In this document: positions 23,080 to 35,859 of the stretch, one piece after another
Numbering within the stretch: the first letter of the stretch is position 1
Layout of the letters: the number at the start of each line of letters is the position of its first letter
Assembly: GCA_963920635.1 (NCBI GenBank)
Contig: OY987307.1
Coordinates: forward strand, 21,529,735-21,593,734
DNA length: 64,000 nt
Origin: Pseudeuparius sepicola
Taxonomy: Eukaryota > Arthropoda > Insecta > Coleoptera > Anthribidae
Direction of reading: 5' to 3'
Position numbers and translations under genes: made by a program
Notes under the pieces: model-generated
Told to the model about the DNA's origin: nothing
The model's database searches: none
What the model saw: the letters and a program-made list of their open reading frames with translations, nothing else

Positions 23080-24085
23080 ATTACAAAATTACTTGCCGAT
23101 GGATGTTATCCTCAATCATTTTAGTTTTCGCGGTCAGGGGAATGCCACAAAGTATAATAACTCGAGAGAGTATCGATAAATACCACATACGAAATATTGT
23201 GTCAAAACTTGGTTAGTACTCAGGGCGATTTCTGTCTCACGTATTTTATAATATACACAGAGCTTTGGCACCTTCCTGGGATTCTTTATTCAAAGGTTTT
23301 TAACAACCACATGCTACTTCTGCAAACAACAAATTTTCCCTTGTGATGCAGACTTTGTAACAACGTACGTATAATATGACGATGAGCCTATACCATATCT
23401 AAAATCGGATTGCCTGTAATATCGTTGAACATGAGTTACAGTAAAGTAAGAATAGATTGTGGCAGTATGAATTTGGTATCAGTTGATAGAACAAACTCTC
23501 CTGAATCACATATCTATATACTAAAGTGGGTCTTCATTGAGGAAAACTTCACTTATTCAAAATTTTCAATATAAAAATGTCCAATTGTAAAGGAAAAATT
23601 CCCTACAAATTGCAATAATTAGGAACATGTAGGAACTGTACGGAGTGTTTTTTTGGTAATTAATTAATGAAGACGTGAAATTAAAAATTGATAAAAATCA
23701 GCTATGATCGTTTACATTACGCCTCTTGTTGCCTCAGCGTAAAAACAACAGAAATGTTCATTTTTATTTTTCATTATCTTTCGTTATAACATGAGTAATA
23801 AAAAATTTAGGTACCTATTTATTTTGTCAGTAAATAGTTTTATAGGATTTTTTAGAAAAAAAACCATTCATTTTATGAAAATTTTCACAGCACAAATTTC
23901 AAGTAAAACTAGATTTTAAAGTACTTATATGCATTTTATTATTGTAATATAAAATCAATAAAAAAATGAAAGTTAATTGATAAAAAAACATGATAAAAGA
24001 AGTTTAATTTATGGTAATGAATTAAAATTCATTTCTTTCTTTCTCTAGTTTTTCGATATGATCAACAAGAGAAATAGTTTTAATA
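23080..24085. other. AT-rich intergenic, nothing seen
   Basis: Poly-A/T rich sequence with no supported feature. Confidence 0.35.
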
Positions 24086-24090
24086 AATTA

Positions 24091-24323
24091 GGTACCTACA
24101 GCTTGTCAAGTGTATAGCATAAAGCTTGGGAAAAGTTACTTCGCGCAGCAGAAATAAAGGAAGAACGCATTCGGGTGATAAAGGCAACAAAAGAATCCAC
24201 ACATCGCGCAACTCGAGTGCAGTCAAGGTAAATAAAAATCGCTTGTGAGATTCTTTTGTCCCTGGAAATGTAAACCATTTCCTGCCCAGGCTTGCAGCTA
24301 GATTTGACAAGCTGTACCTACCT
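24091..24323. mobile_element. 233-bp MITE
   Basis: GGTACCTACAGCTTGTCAAG at the left and TTGACAAGCTGTACCTACC at the right form an inverted pair. The minus frame through it has no domain. Confidence 0.6.
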
Positions 24324-24745
24324 TTTAAATTTCTTATAATAGTGTAAATTAGTTCATACATATATTCCTAATATTCCTGGCTCGAAAAGCATTCGACCTC
24401 ATTGTTCTGTTATTATCTAAGTAAAGATACAAAAATAATTTGAAAAACTTTTAGATTTTTGTAACACATAGTTGTTCTGGTGTTCGATTCCCTCTTCGTT
24501 CTCCTTCAACTTCAAGCTATGTTAATTTGTTTGAGCTCGTCGAACAAACTTTTCTAAGGCGTGCCGTGGAAATATTTGCCACCGCAAGAGTAGTTACGTG
24601 AAAGTGGTCTGAAAGACACATATTATAATGCAACCTCGAATTTACAATTTTCGGTAATGGGCCGTTTTCACAATACGTGTTGAAAATAAAGTTCGCATAA
24701 ACTTTTTTCTTCCTTTTTAAGAACGACAAAGACACTTTCAATTGT

Positions 24746-24935
24746 ATACCCCAATTACCTACTGTAAGAATCCAGATTTTGTCAGATGACATATTCCTAA
24801 TCATTGGTATAACAATGTGGCTTAAGCATTGCAAGCATTTAATGATGTCACGTACAAGCATTTAGTTGCTTCTGCATGGGGTACTCCTAGTTTGGAGTAT
24901 TGTGAGGGTAAAAATTATTATTATTATTGATTTAT
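24746..24935 (+). mobile_element. LINE 3-prime end with ATT tail
   Basis: It shares CTCCTAGTTTGGAGTATTG and the ATT simple-repeat tail with 3060-3144, and its upstream part with 22,778-22,857. Confidence 0.55.
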
Positions 24936-24944
24936 AATGGCAAA

Positions 24945-25890
24945 AGTGTTGCAAAAAAGCATAAAAAATTACTGGTAAACTTTTCTCGTGCAAATTTATA
25001 CACAAAATATTGTCAAAATGGATTCTTTTTACCAACTTACTTCTGGTCTATTTTTTAACAGAAAATACCTTGTGATGTAAAAAAAACCACGCGGGTGTTG
25101 AAAACACTCGGTGTGTGTTTCTAAAGAGTAATTTTAGAGCTAATCATGGACGCTATTTTTAATACCTGTCGTGTCTTTTTAATACCGATCGTGTTTCATT
25201 TACACCGCTCGTGTGTTTTTTTAAACACCGCCCGTGTTGTGATCAAGGTCAAACTAACGAAATATTTGAACTTTCTCCTCCCTCAGTCAGTCTTTTGTTA
25301 GATTTCTGTGCGTCGTGTTCTGTCTATAGGTCCGAAAGAAAATTATACCTAGTTCTAATCAAATTTAAATTCCAATTTAATGTTAGTCACGTGTCACGTA
25401 TTTCCATTCCATTCCAGTCTGTCCATTTAAAAAAAAAAATAATAAATCAATATTTTAAAGTGACTTTCTATATACTATTGACTGGCCCAAAAAGCACCTG
25501 CTACACCTACACCATGGTAGCTATTCAGGGCTATTCCTAAAGGTTTTTCAACAGTAACAATATTTTGAATGTTAGCTATCGACTTTAAACAATTGAGGCA
25601 ATGCTGCATATTATATAGTTTATTAGAATATAAATTTTAAAAATAAGAAAAATGTTGCGTCGAAACACCTTTATGGAACAAAATATAGGTATTCTACTTA
25701 AAATAACCTAGGGAATAATCCCTAGCATTTTTGCCATATGCTTTGTAAACATCTTGTATATGGGTAAACAATCGTGTTATGAAACACCATGTACCCTAAA
25801 ATTTGTACGTAAATTTTATACTAATTAATTTTATACACTAATATTATGCTACACACGCCCGTGTAAATATTTGTGTAAAAATTAAAATTG
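24945..25890 (+). repeat. CGTGTTT-rich dispersed repeat (copy 1)
   Basis: Blocks such as TTGTGATGTAAAAAA, CACTCGGTGTGTGTTTCTA, CATGGACGC and CACCTGCTACACC recur in the opposite orientation at 36,480-36,960. Several ACACC...CGTGT stems lie inside (25,190-25,240). No protein is recognised in the 109-codon frame. Confidence 0.55.
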
Positions 25891-25989
25891 TACCAACATG
25901 GACGTGGTTAATTTAACCAGAATCCATGTCGACTTAATGTGAGCACTTTTAGTGTTTTAATTTTACCAAATTTTTTACTCTCTAACCAG

Positions 25990-26639
25990 TCAATGAAGTT
26001 CAACTTTTTACAACGAATTGTGGAATTTAATAATAAACCATTTAAGATATATTATATTGTTTTAAATTGGGGATTTAGAAAGTTCCTCCAGATTATGTTA
26101 TGAAGCGTGGTATCTACACAGTCGACCAAGCTTACTGCGATCGAGTTCGTCTGCCAATGTGTGCGAACCGCTTCCGCGTATCTATCTCAAAAAATAACTA
26201 CAACAATTTCGTTACTTTTTTTGGTAAAATTCTCAAAAATATCAAACGCAGCAACAAACAAATTAAGAAAAATGTACTACTTTCCTGAGATGAAATAAAC
26301 ATAAACAAACGGCTCAGCGTGCTACCTAGACGATTGACTATGAGAGGCCGCCCGCTTCGCATTATTTACAAGCCGTCTGGCTGAGACAAAGAATCAGTAA
26401 ACGACTGTGATAATATAGAATGACGTCAGGACACGGTTTCTTGCTGAGTTTCAACTGGCAGCGACGGCCCTGAGCGCTTAAATAAATTCATATTGCCAAT
26501 AGAAAGATTCAAAATCTCCAAATCCCTCCCCTTTATGTCACCTAGAAATTAACATTAAGGTGTTCCACATAGAACGAAACTGAACCAAACATTTACGATA
26601 TGTATTAAAGAAACAAAAACAATTTTCTCTCCTACTTAT
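25990..26639. other. Intergenic, nothing supported
   Basis: Short overlapping frames at 26,100-26,300 have no domain. Otherwise featureless. Confidence 0.3.
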
Positions 26640-27250
26640 CAACCCCCCAGTCCCCCCGATCCCGACGCCAGCGTCCCGAAGGGTCCGCCCGAGTCGCTTA
26701 TAATATTATTTCGTGGAAAATCGCGAAGAAAAGAAAATCAGCGAAAAACCCAGCTCGCTATATCGATCCCCGCCCACCCCCGGAGAAAGAAACCCCCCTC
26801 TTTCTCCGTCTTTGACGGACCCTCCGTCTCCGTCGCCCCAAAAGGAAATAACGACTTCCAATTATATACAAAATTAAAATTCAGCTCATTGAAAAAGCGT
26901 ACCGAGTTTCTATTAAAAGTTTTTGGAGGGAGTTTTCGCTCCCGGGGAAATGTACGAGGGGATTCATTAAAAACTTAAATTACGGCCAAGTGGACGATCG
27001 AGACCATTTTCCCCGCGCGGGTTTTTCACCTTTTTGCTCAATTAGGGGCTCGCCCCGGACAATTTATCAATTTCGGGGCTTAACTGGGAAACTTTCTAGG
27101 CGGACGATTCGGTCCGATTTCGCGGCTATAGTCCGTTTACGTCGAAGAGTCAGTAGGCAACACGTGTGGCGTGATCACCTTGTTATCGGCGATGAACTGA
27201 GCTCCTATTGGTCAGTCGGTCGTAAACGTTGAGGACGCTACGTGCTGAAC
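26640..27250. other. Largest GC-rich island, about 0.6 kb
   Basis: It alternates C-rich runs with conserved-looking AT words (AAATTAAAATTCAGCTC near 26,873; GGAAATGTACGAGG near 26,946; CATTAAAAACTTAAATTACG). The 80-codon frame at 26,990-27,232 has no recognisable domain. Its composition is like the other islands. Confidence 0.45.
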
Positions 27251-27312
27251 ACAGGGACGTACTAGGTTAGTTAAATTAATGGCAACGTTGGAATGCTTAA
27301 TGGTTAATTATA

Positions 27313-28206
27313 CAGTGTGGTCATTTAAGTGGGCAACATATGGGATTTTTTTTATTTGTTGCACAACGAAAATACAAATATTCCCGAAAATTGGTGCATG
27401 CTCGATAATGATATTAGGCGCACTTAGAATGGTTGCAAGTCAAACAGCATAGGTACAGGGTAGTTAAAAAAATATAAAATTTGTACTATAGAGTAAAGTA
27501 CCCTTATTTCAGAAAATAAATGTTAATAAGAAAAGTTGTCTAGAATTAAAGTTATGCCTAAATACCAAAACATGGCCTCCTAAGAAAAAGAAATATATTT
27601 TTTTGAAAAACTAATAATTTCTTAAAATAATTTTGTTTTAATATTCACCCTAAACAATTGCATAAATCAATCAAAATTATATCAATTTCGCATAACTTTG
27701 TTCAAATTCAAGCATATTTGTAAAATTAACTTAGATTTTTAATTTTTTAGGGAATCACAAACTTCATGTTTGTTGCAACGATACTATACAAAACTTTAAA
27801 ATTTCGCAAAAATTCTTCTGAACAAGGTAAAACATTGGTAATGATAATGTGTATATTAAAAAACTCTCTTTTAAGGTGCAAAATTTTTATTTGAAATGTT
27901 TATTAAGAAACTGTGGAAATTAATTGACGAATTTTTTTTTCTTAGGAGGCTATGTTTTAGGCATAGCTTTTAATTCTAAACAAATTTTCTTAATATCCTT
28001 TTGCTGAATTTTTTGAATTAAGGGTACTTTACTCTTGTGCAATTTTTATATTTTTTTACCTACCCTCCATGATGTTTAACTTGCAAGCATTCTAAGTACA
28101 CCTAATATGATTCCTGAACAAGCATCAACTTTCGGCAGTGTCTGTATTTTGGTTACGCAATTAATAAAAAAAGTCCCACATGTTGCACACTTAAATGACC
28201 ACACTG
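27313..28206. mobile_element. 894-bp foldback element, mariner-type ends
   Basis: It is flanked by TA on both sides. The left end CAGTGTGGTCATTTAAGTG and the right end CACTTAAATGACCACACTG are inverse. The match continues almost to the middle: AGTAAAGTACCCTTA against TAAGGGTACTTTACT, then GGCCTCCTAAGAAAAA against TTTTCTTAGGAGGC. The whole element is therefore two inverted arms. No coding frame. Confidence 0.85.
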
Positions 28207-28209
28207 TAT

Positions 28210-30325
28210 AATTATAAGTAAAGCCGCTATTTTAGGCAAATTGCCTTTTTTGCCATTTTTGCCTTTTCCTCCATTTTCTGCCATTATTTTCGCTTAATTT
28301 CAAGACATAAAATGTAAATTTAAAAATAGGTAGGTATGTAGGTAAATTCGTATGTCGTTAAAATTTAATTCTTCTACTTAAACTTCATTTACAATTATTG
28401 TAAGGAAAGGAAAATTAAGGGCAGATAGGCAGATTTCCTATTCCTAAGAAATTCAGAATCAATTTCCACTTTATTGTACTATTTATTAAGGCACCTTACA
28501 AGTGACATATTATTTTATTTCCGGAATTTTAAAGAAATAAAAAATTATGTCATTGTTTACTAACGATTTATCATCCTCTATTAGAGAAGCTAAGAAAACG
28601 TTGGATAATGATAAAATAAATCAAAATTTGAGTTATATTAATGTCAACATAAAATAGTTATTGATACAATTTTAAAACTTGAGAAACAAAACATTTTGCT
28701 AAATTAAATAATGTCCTAGAAATATCTGTCTAGCGCTTGGTTCTCACATCTTGCCAAGGCAACTGATTGCACAATAAGTGCCGATTTCTGAGCTTTTAAT
28801 GATGGTTCTGAGACACTTTAATGCCGATTAAAAAATGATTGTATCCATCTTTCCATTATCTTGGCTATTGCATCAGACCTTTTATTCTACGTCTATTTTG
28901 AATCCCAAGACTTCATGTAAGTATCTAAAATGTAATTATTTCCACAGACCTATATTTTCTATATACGTCTGTGTTATTTCCGTTTAAAATTGTGAAAATG
29001 CTCTATACGTGCAATCATTGAGTAAAGCCCCTATTTATTCCTTTACTCAATGGTGCAATATTATAATCATTTTTATGAACAATTTCGCTTATCTGGAACT
29101 GGATTTCCGCTAGTCAAGATTTTTTATTTAAAAGCTTCTATCATAATTTCATTAATTGTTGTTTGCAATCTGAGGGTATTCTGTGGTTATAGGTATGTCG
29201 GTTTCTGATGTTTAAAATGTCCCATATTTTTAATATTCCACTTAATTATGACACGTTCTTTTTACATCGCGTATTTCGAAGTTTTGTCATATTAACAGAA
29301 GAATAACCGCTATTCTGGAATTTCGAGATGATCTGTTCAACCAGTTGAAGAAGCTAGAATTCTGGATATTAGGTACATTTTGGAAGAGTATTTTGACTAC
29401 TGTCCATTCAATAAATTATAAATCTGTCGTCACTATGATGCTTTACTTTTAGGTGGGCCAAAGTATATCTATTTTTTGTTTTTAATAATAAACACCTTGT
29501 CTATTTCTTGATATTTTCGAACGATACGTAATATGTTGATATTTGGTTTTCCCTTTAGCAAAATATGTGGACTTAAATTTACAAATAACAACCATTTGAA
29601 AAATCACAGTTAGCGATGAAATTAAGGCGGATTTTTGATAGTTCTGCTAGGTTATCTCTAAGTGATAGGTAATACTTATTTCAATAAATCAAAATATTAA
29701 TAACACATTGACAATTAGTATTCAAAATTTTCCTGTTCATGCATAGACAAAAAGGAAAAATAAAAACGTAGGAATAAATATATAATATTTATTGCTATTT
29801 CTCCGAGAGTATTTAGCGTAACTGTCAAACATAGAAGCAAATATCTTAATCATAAAAATTAGATCTTAACGAAATGTCCACAAACTTAGAGGGGTAAAAA
29901 AGTATATTTTGTTCCACTTTTACGATACCTAATTAGCAAATCTACCAAAGCCCGCTAGAAAAGTTTTTCTCAGAGACGTCAGAGCTTTTAAAGGGGGTTA
30001 ACGATAAAGCACCAACATCTAAAATACTTTCGCTTTCTACGTTTTGAAATGAAGAAATTTCATTTCAAGAGAATTTTAATCGCAATTATAAAAATAAAAC
30101 GTAAGATGTTGATGTTTCACAACAATTAATCGAATTATGCAGCACTATTGGCCTTTTATAAGTCAAGGACGCTTTTGTGCGAGAAAATAAAGGCAGGTAA
30201 TTAACCTTTTACGCTCCTTAATGTAGACGAGCATACTAACTATTTAATAAATCTATAGCACGTGCCAAGGATTCCGGATTTCTTAACTTGTTCACTTGTT
30301 GATCGGACATCTTGCCCTATAAAAT
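28210..30325. other. Intergenic with two repeat fragments
   Basis: 28,735-28,835 is a fragment of the AATGCCGATT family and 29,168-29,405 is an internal fragment of the CTGGACC element (GATGATCTGTTCAACCAG). A short inverted repeat, ATTGAGTAAAG/CTTTACTCAAT, lies at 29,015-29,050. I see nothing else. Confidence 0.4.
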
Positions 30326-30329
30326 TTCG

Positions 30330-30945
30330 GGTACTGTATTTTTCTTGAAATCGGCAGTGGATTGTCTCAAAAACGCCATGAAAAGCTCAGAGATCGGCAC
30401 TGAAGTAGCCCATTATTGTACGATTTTTTCAATAAGTAGGCCTTGGCGAGATGTAAACATCAAACGTCGGACGCGGAGCCATTGCCCGTCAAAAGTAACG
30501 AAATATTCAAAACTCAGCCAATAAAGGTCCATTTAACTTTTCGTACACATTGCTAAATTGTTACCTATAGCAGCGCAACTTTCATTATAAATATTTTAGT
30601 AAGTTTGAATATCAATGTATTTTCATGGACGCTGCACATCAGGCAGCAGTTTGGAGCTACTGTTGGGAAGCGCCGTGCCTCGTCATACTTGACCCAGTTA
30701 GAGCGATCGTCAAAGTCAAGGAACGCCGCGCGCAGTCGTTTCATGGACGGGGGATCCCTTATAATTATTTTTTGCCTAATAAAACATTTTTTCTCCGATT
30801 TCAAAAACAGTATAATATGTACCTTGGCACTGAAGTTCTTTTAATGACTTATGTGGTTTATTTGCCTCGGGCAGAGGCCTCGGCAACTAAATTCCACATG
30901 AGTCATAACAAGTTGAACTTCAGTGCCCACATCTACACACAAATA
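30330..30945 (-). mobile_element. Dispersed element with terminal stem-loop (copy B)
   Basis: This is the inverse of 9718-10,325, with the GCACTGAAGTT stem-loop at 30,826-30,930. The copies differ at many positions, so neither is recent. Overlapping frames on both strands are not credible genes. Confidence 0.7.
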
Positions 30946-31158
30946 TATTTAGAAGCAGCTTGTTCAGAATAACCTTAAACTGACTCTAGTCTTTTAATGA
31001 TTTTAGACCCGCAGAAATAGAAACACTGCCTTTGCACAACAATAACGTCCCCTTGATACTTATCACCATAAGAAGGTTTTTGTATAGAATGATTATTAAA
31101 TGATGAAATGTTATCAAACTTCAAACTTGGTGGCATGTTTATTATGATAACTGTTAAC

Positions 31159-32029
31159 CTGGACCAACACTATATTAAAGACCTGTGCATAGCGCTGTTT
31201 CAAGCGATCGTCACTGGCGCCACACGACGAAACAAATTTACAGGGTGGCTTAATGTTAAAACACCATTGTTGCAGAATCTGTTATACAATAAAAACATGC
31301 ATATGTATCTATTACAACGAATTTAAGGTTCAAAATGAAATAAAACATTTGTTTGTTATGTCCCTCTAATTTGACAAGTTCACATGGCATATTTCCATAT
31401 ATTTTCTTAAGAAAAGCGAGTATTTGGTACCTTTTGGTTTGAAATGAAGTCCATGGCTGGTTGTAGTGTAAGTAAGCATAAAACGCATTAGATTCTTCAG
31501 TTTCTTCTTTATATGGAAGACTATTGGTTCGCTTTGGAGCTATAAACAAAATTTTCTATTTTCATTCTTGCATACGTTACAAAATACTTTTCCAAAATAA
31601 TATCTAGAATTTTCGCTTCTCCAGCTGGTTGATCAGATCATCCCATAATTCCAAAATAGTGTTTATTCTTATGCAATTCATCTAATGGTCTGTGCAGTTA
31701 GCATATCATTTTCTTCATGTGCATGAAAATTTCATGTTATCACAAACAAATTTACCTATAAAAGCTGTGTTAATAGGCTAAAACTGCTAAATATTGGACG
31801 CAAAGACAATTTGTTACCGTAAGAGAAGGCAAATTGTAATAAAGCTGGATATTTAAAATTTGGGACATTTTAAACGTCAGTAACTGACATACCAATAACT
31901 ACAGAATACTCCCCTATAACCTATAATAAGTCTCCATTTTTTTCGTCGAGTGGCGCCACCCCAGTCCGTAAACAACACAACAATGAAATATGACGTCATG
32001 CTCGGATCTTTAATATAGTGTCGGTCCAG
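31159..32029 (-). mobile_element. Uninterrupted CTGGACC TIR element, 871 bp
   Basis: CTGGACCAACACTATATTA at the left and ATAGTGTCGGTCCAG at the right, flanked by exact 7-bp tgttaac duplications (31,152-31,158 and 32,030-32,036). It is the inverse of 17,320-20,096 without the nested P-like insertion. One minus frame contains LDIILEKYFVTYARMKIENF, a possible remnant of a transposase C-terminus; this is only an impression. Confidence 0.85.
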
Positions 32030-32209
32030 TGTTAACTCGATATTTGACATATAAGATCTTACCCCGTTTCATCTTGCCACCAACTAAACCATCCCGGCAA
32101 CGAATTTAAAACCAACCGCACAGCAGCACCTTTATTCGCACTATAATATCGTCCATATCACTACACTCATGCCAAGGCCACCAAAACTTGCTGGTTCACC
32201 TTTCGCCGA

Positions 32210-32960
32210 CAAGTCTCTTCGCAACTGCGAAATGTGGCCGTGGCCGCGGGTCATCCACGCACGCGAGGAAGGGTTGGCAAAGGGGGTCAGCGAAGCATCC
32301 CCCTGAACACAATGGGCCTGAGAAAACTGGTCAGGCAGGTATGCAAATCCGGGCGGAAGGTCGCCGCGTCCAAAAAAGGGACAAGGGCCAGTTCGACAAT
32401 GTCCGGGTAGCAGCTGTATACTCGGCGGGGCAAGGTAGGTAATATTATGTGCGATGCAAAAAGTGGAAGCGCGAAATTAATTTGTCTAACACCGGGCGAG
32501 TAGGTGGGAGTTGAATATCCTGGCAGCAGCGAGGAACGTGGGGCATACGTCAAGAGAAGTCCATCACCTCTAGAGAGATTACCCTATATAAGTAACTGAA
32601 AAGTAAAGGTGGCTAAAGTGGGTGTTAGCAATCAATGACAACTGTCGAGTGTAGAGGTTGGGCCAAATTGGACACTTATTAAAAGGGAAACTCCCAATGA
32701 CGTCAAAACCCTAAGACAGAAAGTCAACCATCAACCAACTATATACACGGTGATTCCCGGTTATAGTTCCTCCAGAATCACACTTAGATATCGCAAGTTT
32801 TTCTTGTTTGGGAGCGCCAGAAGCATCGGAACCTCACCTGAAGACTCGGGGGATGGTCTAACGACGCCAGCCTCCGAGCCCGGAGTCGAAATAAGTTCGC
32901 TACGGCTCGACAAAAAGGGGCAATTTCTGACAATCTCGCGACATTTTCGGAATAATTTAA
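32210..32960. other. Two GC-richer islands (32,210-32,540 and 32,750-32,960)
   Basis: The first contains ATGCAAAT near 32,340 preceded by AAACTGGTC, echoing the islands at 0.2 and 36.1 kb. The second contains CCGAGCCCGGAGTCG and ATTTTCGGAATAATTTAATG. Frames of 77-88 codons on both strands have no domain. Confidence 0.4.
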
Positions 32961-33149
32961 TGGAGCGCTTAGATTGTGATTAGTTCTGGGCGTCAGGCGT
33001 TTATCAAAACAAACCTGTCTATAGGTTCTGACGTCATTATAAACTCCTATTTGTAACTTAATGGCGAGAATCGCAATTCGATATCTCTCACCGTTCTTGG
33101 GTTACAGGGCGTTTTTCGAAAACGCTCGTTTTTGAAAAGTAGCAGTAAC

Positions 33150-33430
33150 TTTTTTCAGGTAAAAAATTTTGTGTTTCTGTAAAAACATTTCTAAAGCACT
33201 TTTTTACGTAGAATGCTGCTACTAATTTTTTTCAAGTCAATGGTTTAAGAGTTACTGATAAAGAAAATCATAAAAGCTGATTCATAACTACGTATAAGTT
33301 ATATATTTTTGGAATGGTAATTTTTTTCTCTATTAAAAAATGCACTTGAAAAATGTAGTAGCAGCTTTGGATTCTATGCAAAAAAGTTCTTTAGAAATGT
33401 ATTTACAGGAACAGAAAATTTTCTATCTTT
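33150..33430. repeat. Diverged inverted repeat
   Basis: TAAAAACATTTCTAAAGCAC...GCTGCTACTA at the left is answered by TAGTAGCAGC...TTCTTTAGAAATG at the right, centred near 33,290. Probably an old foldback element. Confidence 0.5.
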
Positions 33431-34010
33431 TGATGTTAGTTACCCCGCTGAACTTACCGGGTGTATTATCTAAAAGTGCACTATTAGGGTAAGTTCAGGC
33501 CTATAATACGTACCTAATACCCCAACTAAACCTTTTTCATTTAATTTTGTTTTATTTAGTTATTTCTTGTGAAGTGTGACATATGCAGCCGACCAAGCAT
33601 ACCATTGGCCGATCTCGATATTAGACTCTCAGATACTCTCAGACAGATTCAAGTGCAACATTTTCGCATACAAGCCTCGAAGAGGGTTGAAAATTACATC
33701 GATGTTGAGTAGAATGAAGGGAAATTTACGAGTGGCCCCTGGGGATAACATATAGAAAATTCGATTTTCCTTAACAGAAATAAAAGATGGCTGTTGCCCA
33801 TATTTTCACGCAAGCCGTGTTCACTAAATGAATAATTAATAAAACGTGGCTATCGAAAACCAAAGGCTTGAGTGTTGCAGGTGGCTAAAGGGTTGAAATA
33901 AGGGCGTAATCTTGTAAGGAAAAATCGAGATTTTAACCTATTTTTCTACAAAAGCCGATCGAAAGTATGAAAATGTACATCGTCACTACATACATAAAAA
34001 AAACATTATA

Positions 34011-34270
34011 CACATTTAACATAATATTACAATGAGTCCCGGATAAGAATGAACAGCATGGGGATCTTGCAAACGGTGAGATATAGAACAACGGTTAAGT
34101 GGGGGAAAAGTTGCGCAATTTTAAGGTCAATAAAATGGTACACAATTAACATAATATTACAATGAGTCCCGGATAAGAATGAACAGCACGGGGATCTTGC
34201 AAACGGTGAGATATAGAACAACGGCTAAGTGGGGAAAAAGTTGCGCAATTTTAAGGTCAATAAAATGGTA
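34011..34270. repeat. 129-bp tandem duplication
   Basis: AACATAATATTACAATGAGTC through AGGTCAATAAAATGGT is repeated at 34,011-34,139 and 34,140-34,270 with about four differences. Confidence 0.92.
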
Positions 34271-34279
34271 CAGATTTGT

Positions 34280-34915
34280 AATATCTTATTTGTTTTTTGA
34301 GTTATTTTGAAAAAAAGTAAAATTTTGCGTTTTCGATTTTATTTTTTTCAGAAGTTGTTATCACAGATAGAAAAAAAGAAAATCACTTTTTTATGGCACT
34401 TTTTAACGGGCTTTAAGATGGCTTTTTTAGATTTGTTCTACAACATTTCGTTTTTGAAAAGCCATCTTCAACTTTATTTTTTTTAAATAGGGACCTGGAT
34501 TTTTTTGCAGATTTTGAAAGCATTTTTCGTTGCAAATATGATGACACGAAATATTTTTAAAATGTTTTGAGACAATTATACTGAAAATTCCCATTTTCCG
34601 TACTTTTTTCTAATAACAAGAAGTCTAAATATTAATCAGTATTGATCCACCAGTAATGTTGTCGATCGAGTAATGTACCTACTACAATATATTTTTTTAA
34701 CCGACCGGCCAGAAAATACACCATTTCTAAAGAATTTCCCCCCTTAAATTAACGTTTCCCGGCCTAGGCCGGAAAATGGTAAAAACTTTCCCGATCCCTG
34801 TTATTCTCTTCTCCTGTCCTTATTTATGGTATAGACGGCTTTGCTTCCTCGTTGCTATGGAAACAAGCTTTGTGTTGATTGTTGGGAAAAGTGTCAAACC
34901 AAAGAGTGTCGGCTG
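34280..34915. other. AT-rich, nothing seen
   Basis: T-rich sequence with no supported feature. Confidence 0.3.
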
Positions 34916-34916
34916 T

Positions 34917-35059
34917 AAAAATAGTACATTGTGTACCTAGTAGGAAAAGCTGAACATTCCCGGACGACCGTAAAGATTGCCTGTCGAGGCGTAAGCCGAG
35001 ACTGGCAATACGGAGTCGGGGAATGTGGCTTTTCCTACGAGGTATACATACTATTTTTC
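34917..35059. repeat. 143-bp hairpin element
   Basis: AAAAATAGTACATTG...TAGGAAAAGC...ACATTCCC pairs with GGGGAATGTGGCTTTTCCTA...TACTATTTTT. It is similar in style to the hairpin at 11,763. Confidence 0.7.
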
Positions 35060-35517
35060 CGAAAATCGAAAATTACTCAAAGAACATAAATTATTACAAT
35101 CAACTTGTTTTTAGTTTATAAATAACTGTAAGGAAATAATATTTCCTTACAGTACAAAAATAAATATTTCCTAACAGTTACTTTCCGTTGCCTGGCAACG
35201 ACTAAGTGCAAGGAAATATTGACTTTTTCTTTCAAAAATGTTATCAAAAATGTCAATATTTCTGATTGATTTTCGGAAAAATATATTGTTTGTTATGTAC
35301 ATAAGATAGATAAATATATAAACTATAACAAGTTCCTCCAGAAGCAACAGCAAATTTTATATATTTTCCTATTCTCCGCAACAAGTTTCATAAAAGTTTC
35401 TATTAACCGTAGCATGTTTTTCTATTTACTCTAAATAAAACAATAAGTTACCTAATGTATTAGCCAGAAATAAAGGATATATTAACAACACAACAAATTA
35501 GTAACTTATTAGTAGTC

Positions 35518-35755
35518 ACAATGTAATTTGTCTATTAATGGCAAATAAGCCCTTTTTAGCAAAGTGTTTTTATTAATGATAGATAGGTGACATACCTAAT
35601 TGAGGCCTATTCAAAGCAGATATTTTGCAAGATTAGTAGATTTTTATTAATGGTTAATAGATATTTCTCTCAATGTAATTTGTCTACTAATTGCAAATAA
35701 GCCTTTTTCATCATCATCGATAGGTGATCTAATTTAGGCCTATTCAAAATGATTT
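35518..35755. repeat. Diverged direct repeat, about 90 bp, two copies
   Basis: CAATGTAATTTGTCTATTAA...TAGGTGACATACCTAATTGAG at 35,518 and CAATGTAATTTGTCTACTAA...TAGGTGATCTAATTTAGG at 35,672 are related. Confidence 0.55.
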
Positions 35756-35859
35756 GCTGACGTCACCTGGGTATAAAATGTTCCCTCACAAATTCTGTCG
35801 TTGTTTATGAGGCTGTTAATACTCACCTATTAGGATGCCACGTACACCTATACAGTTTA

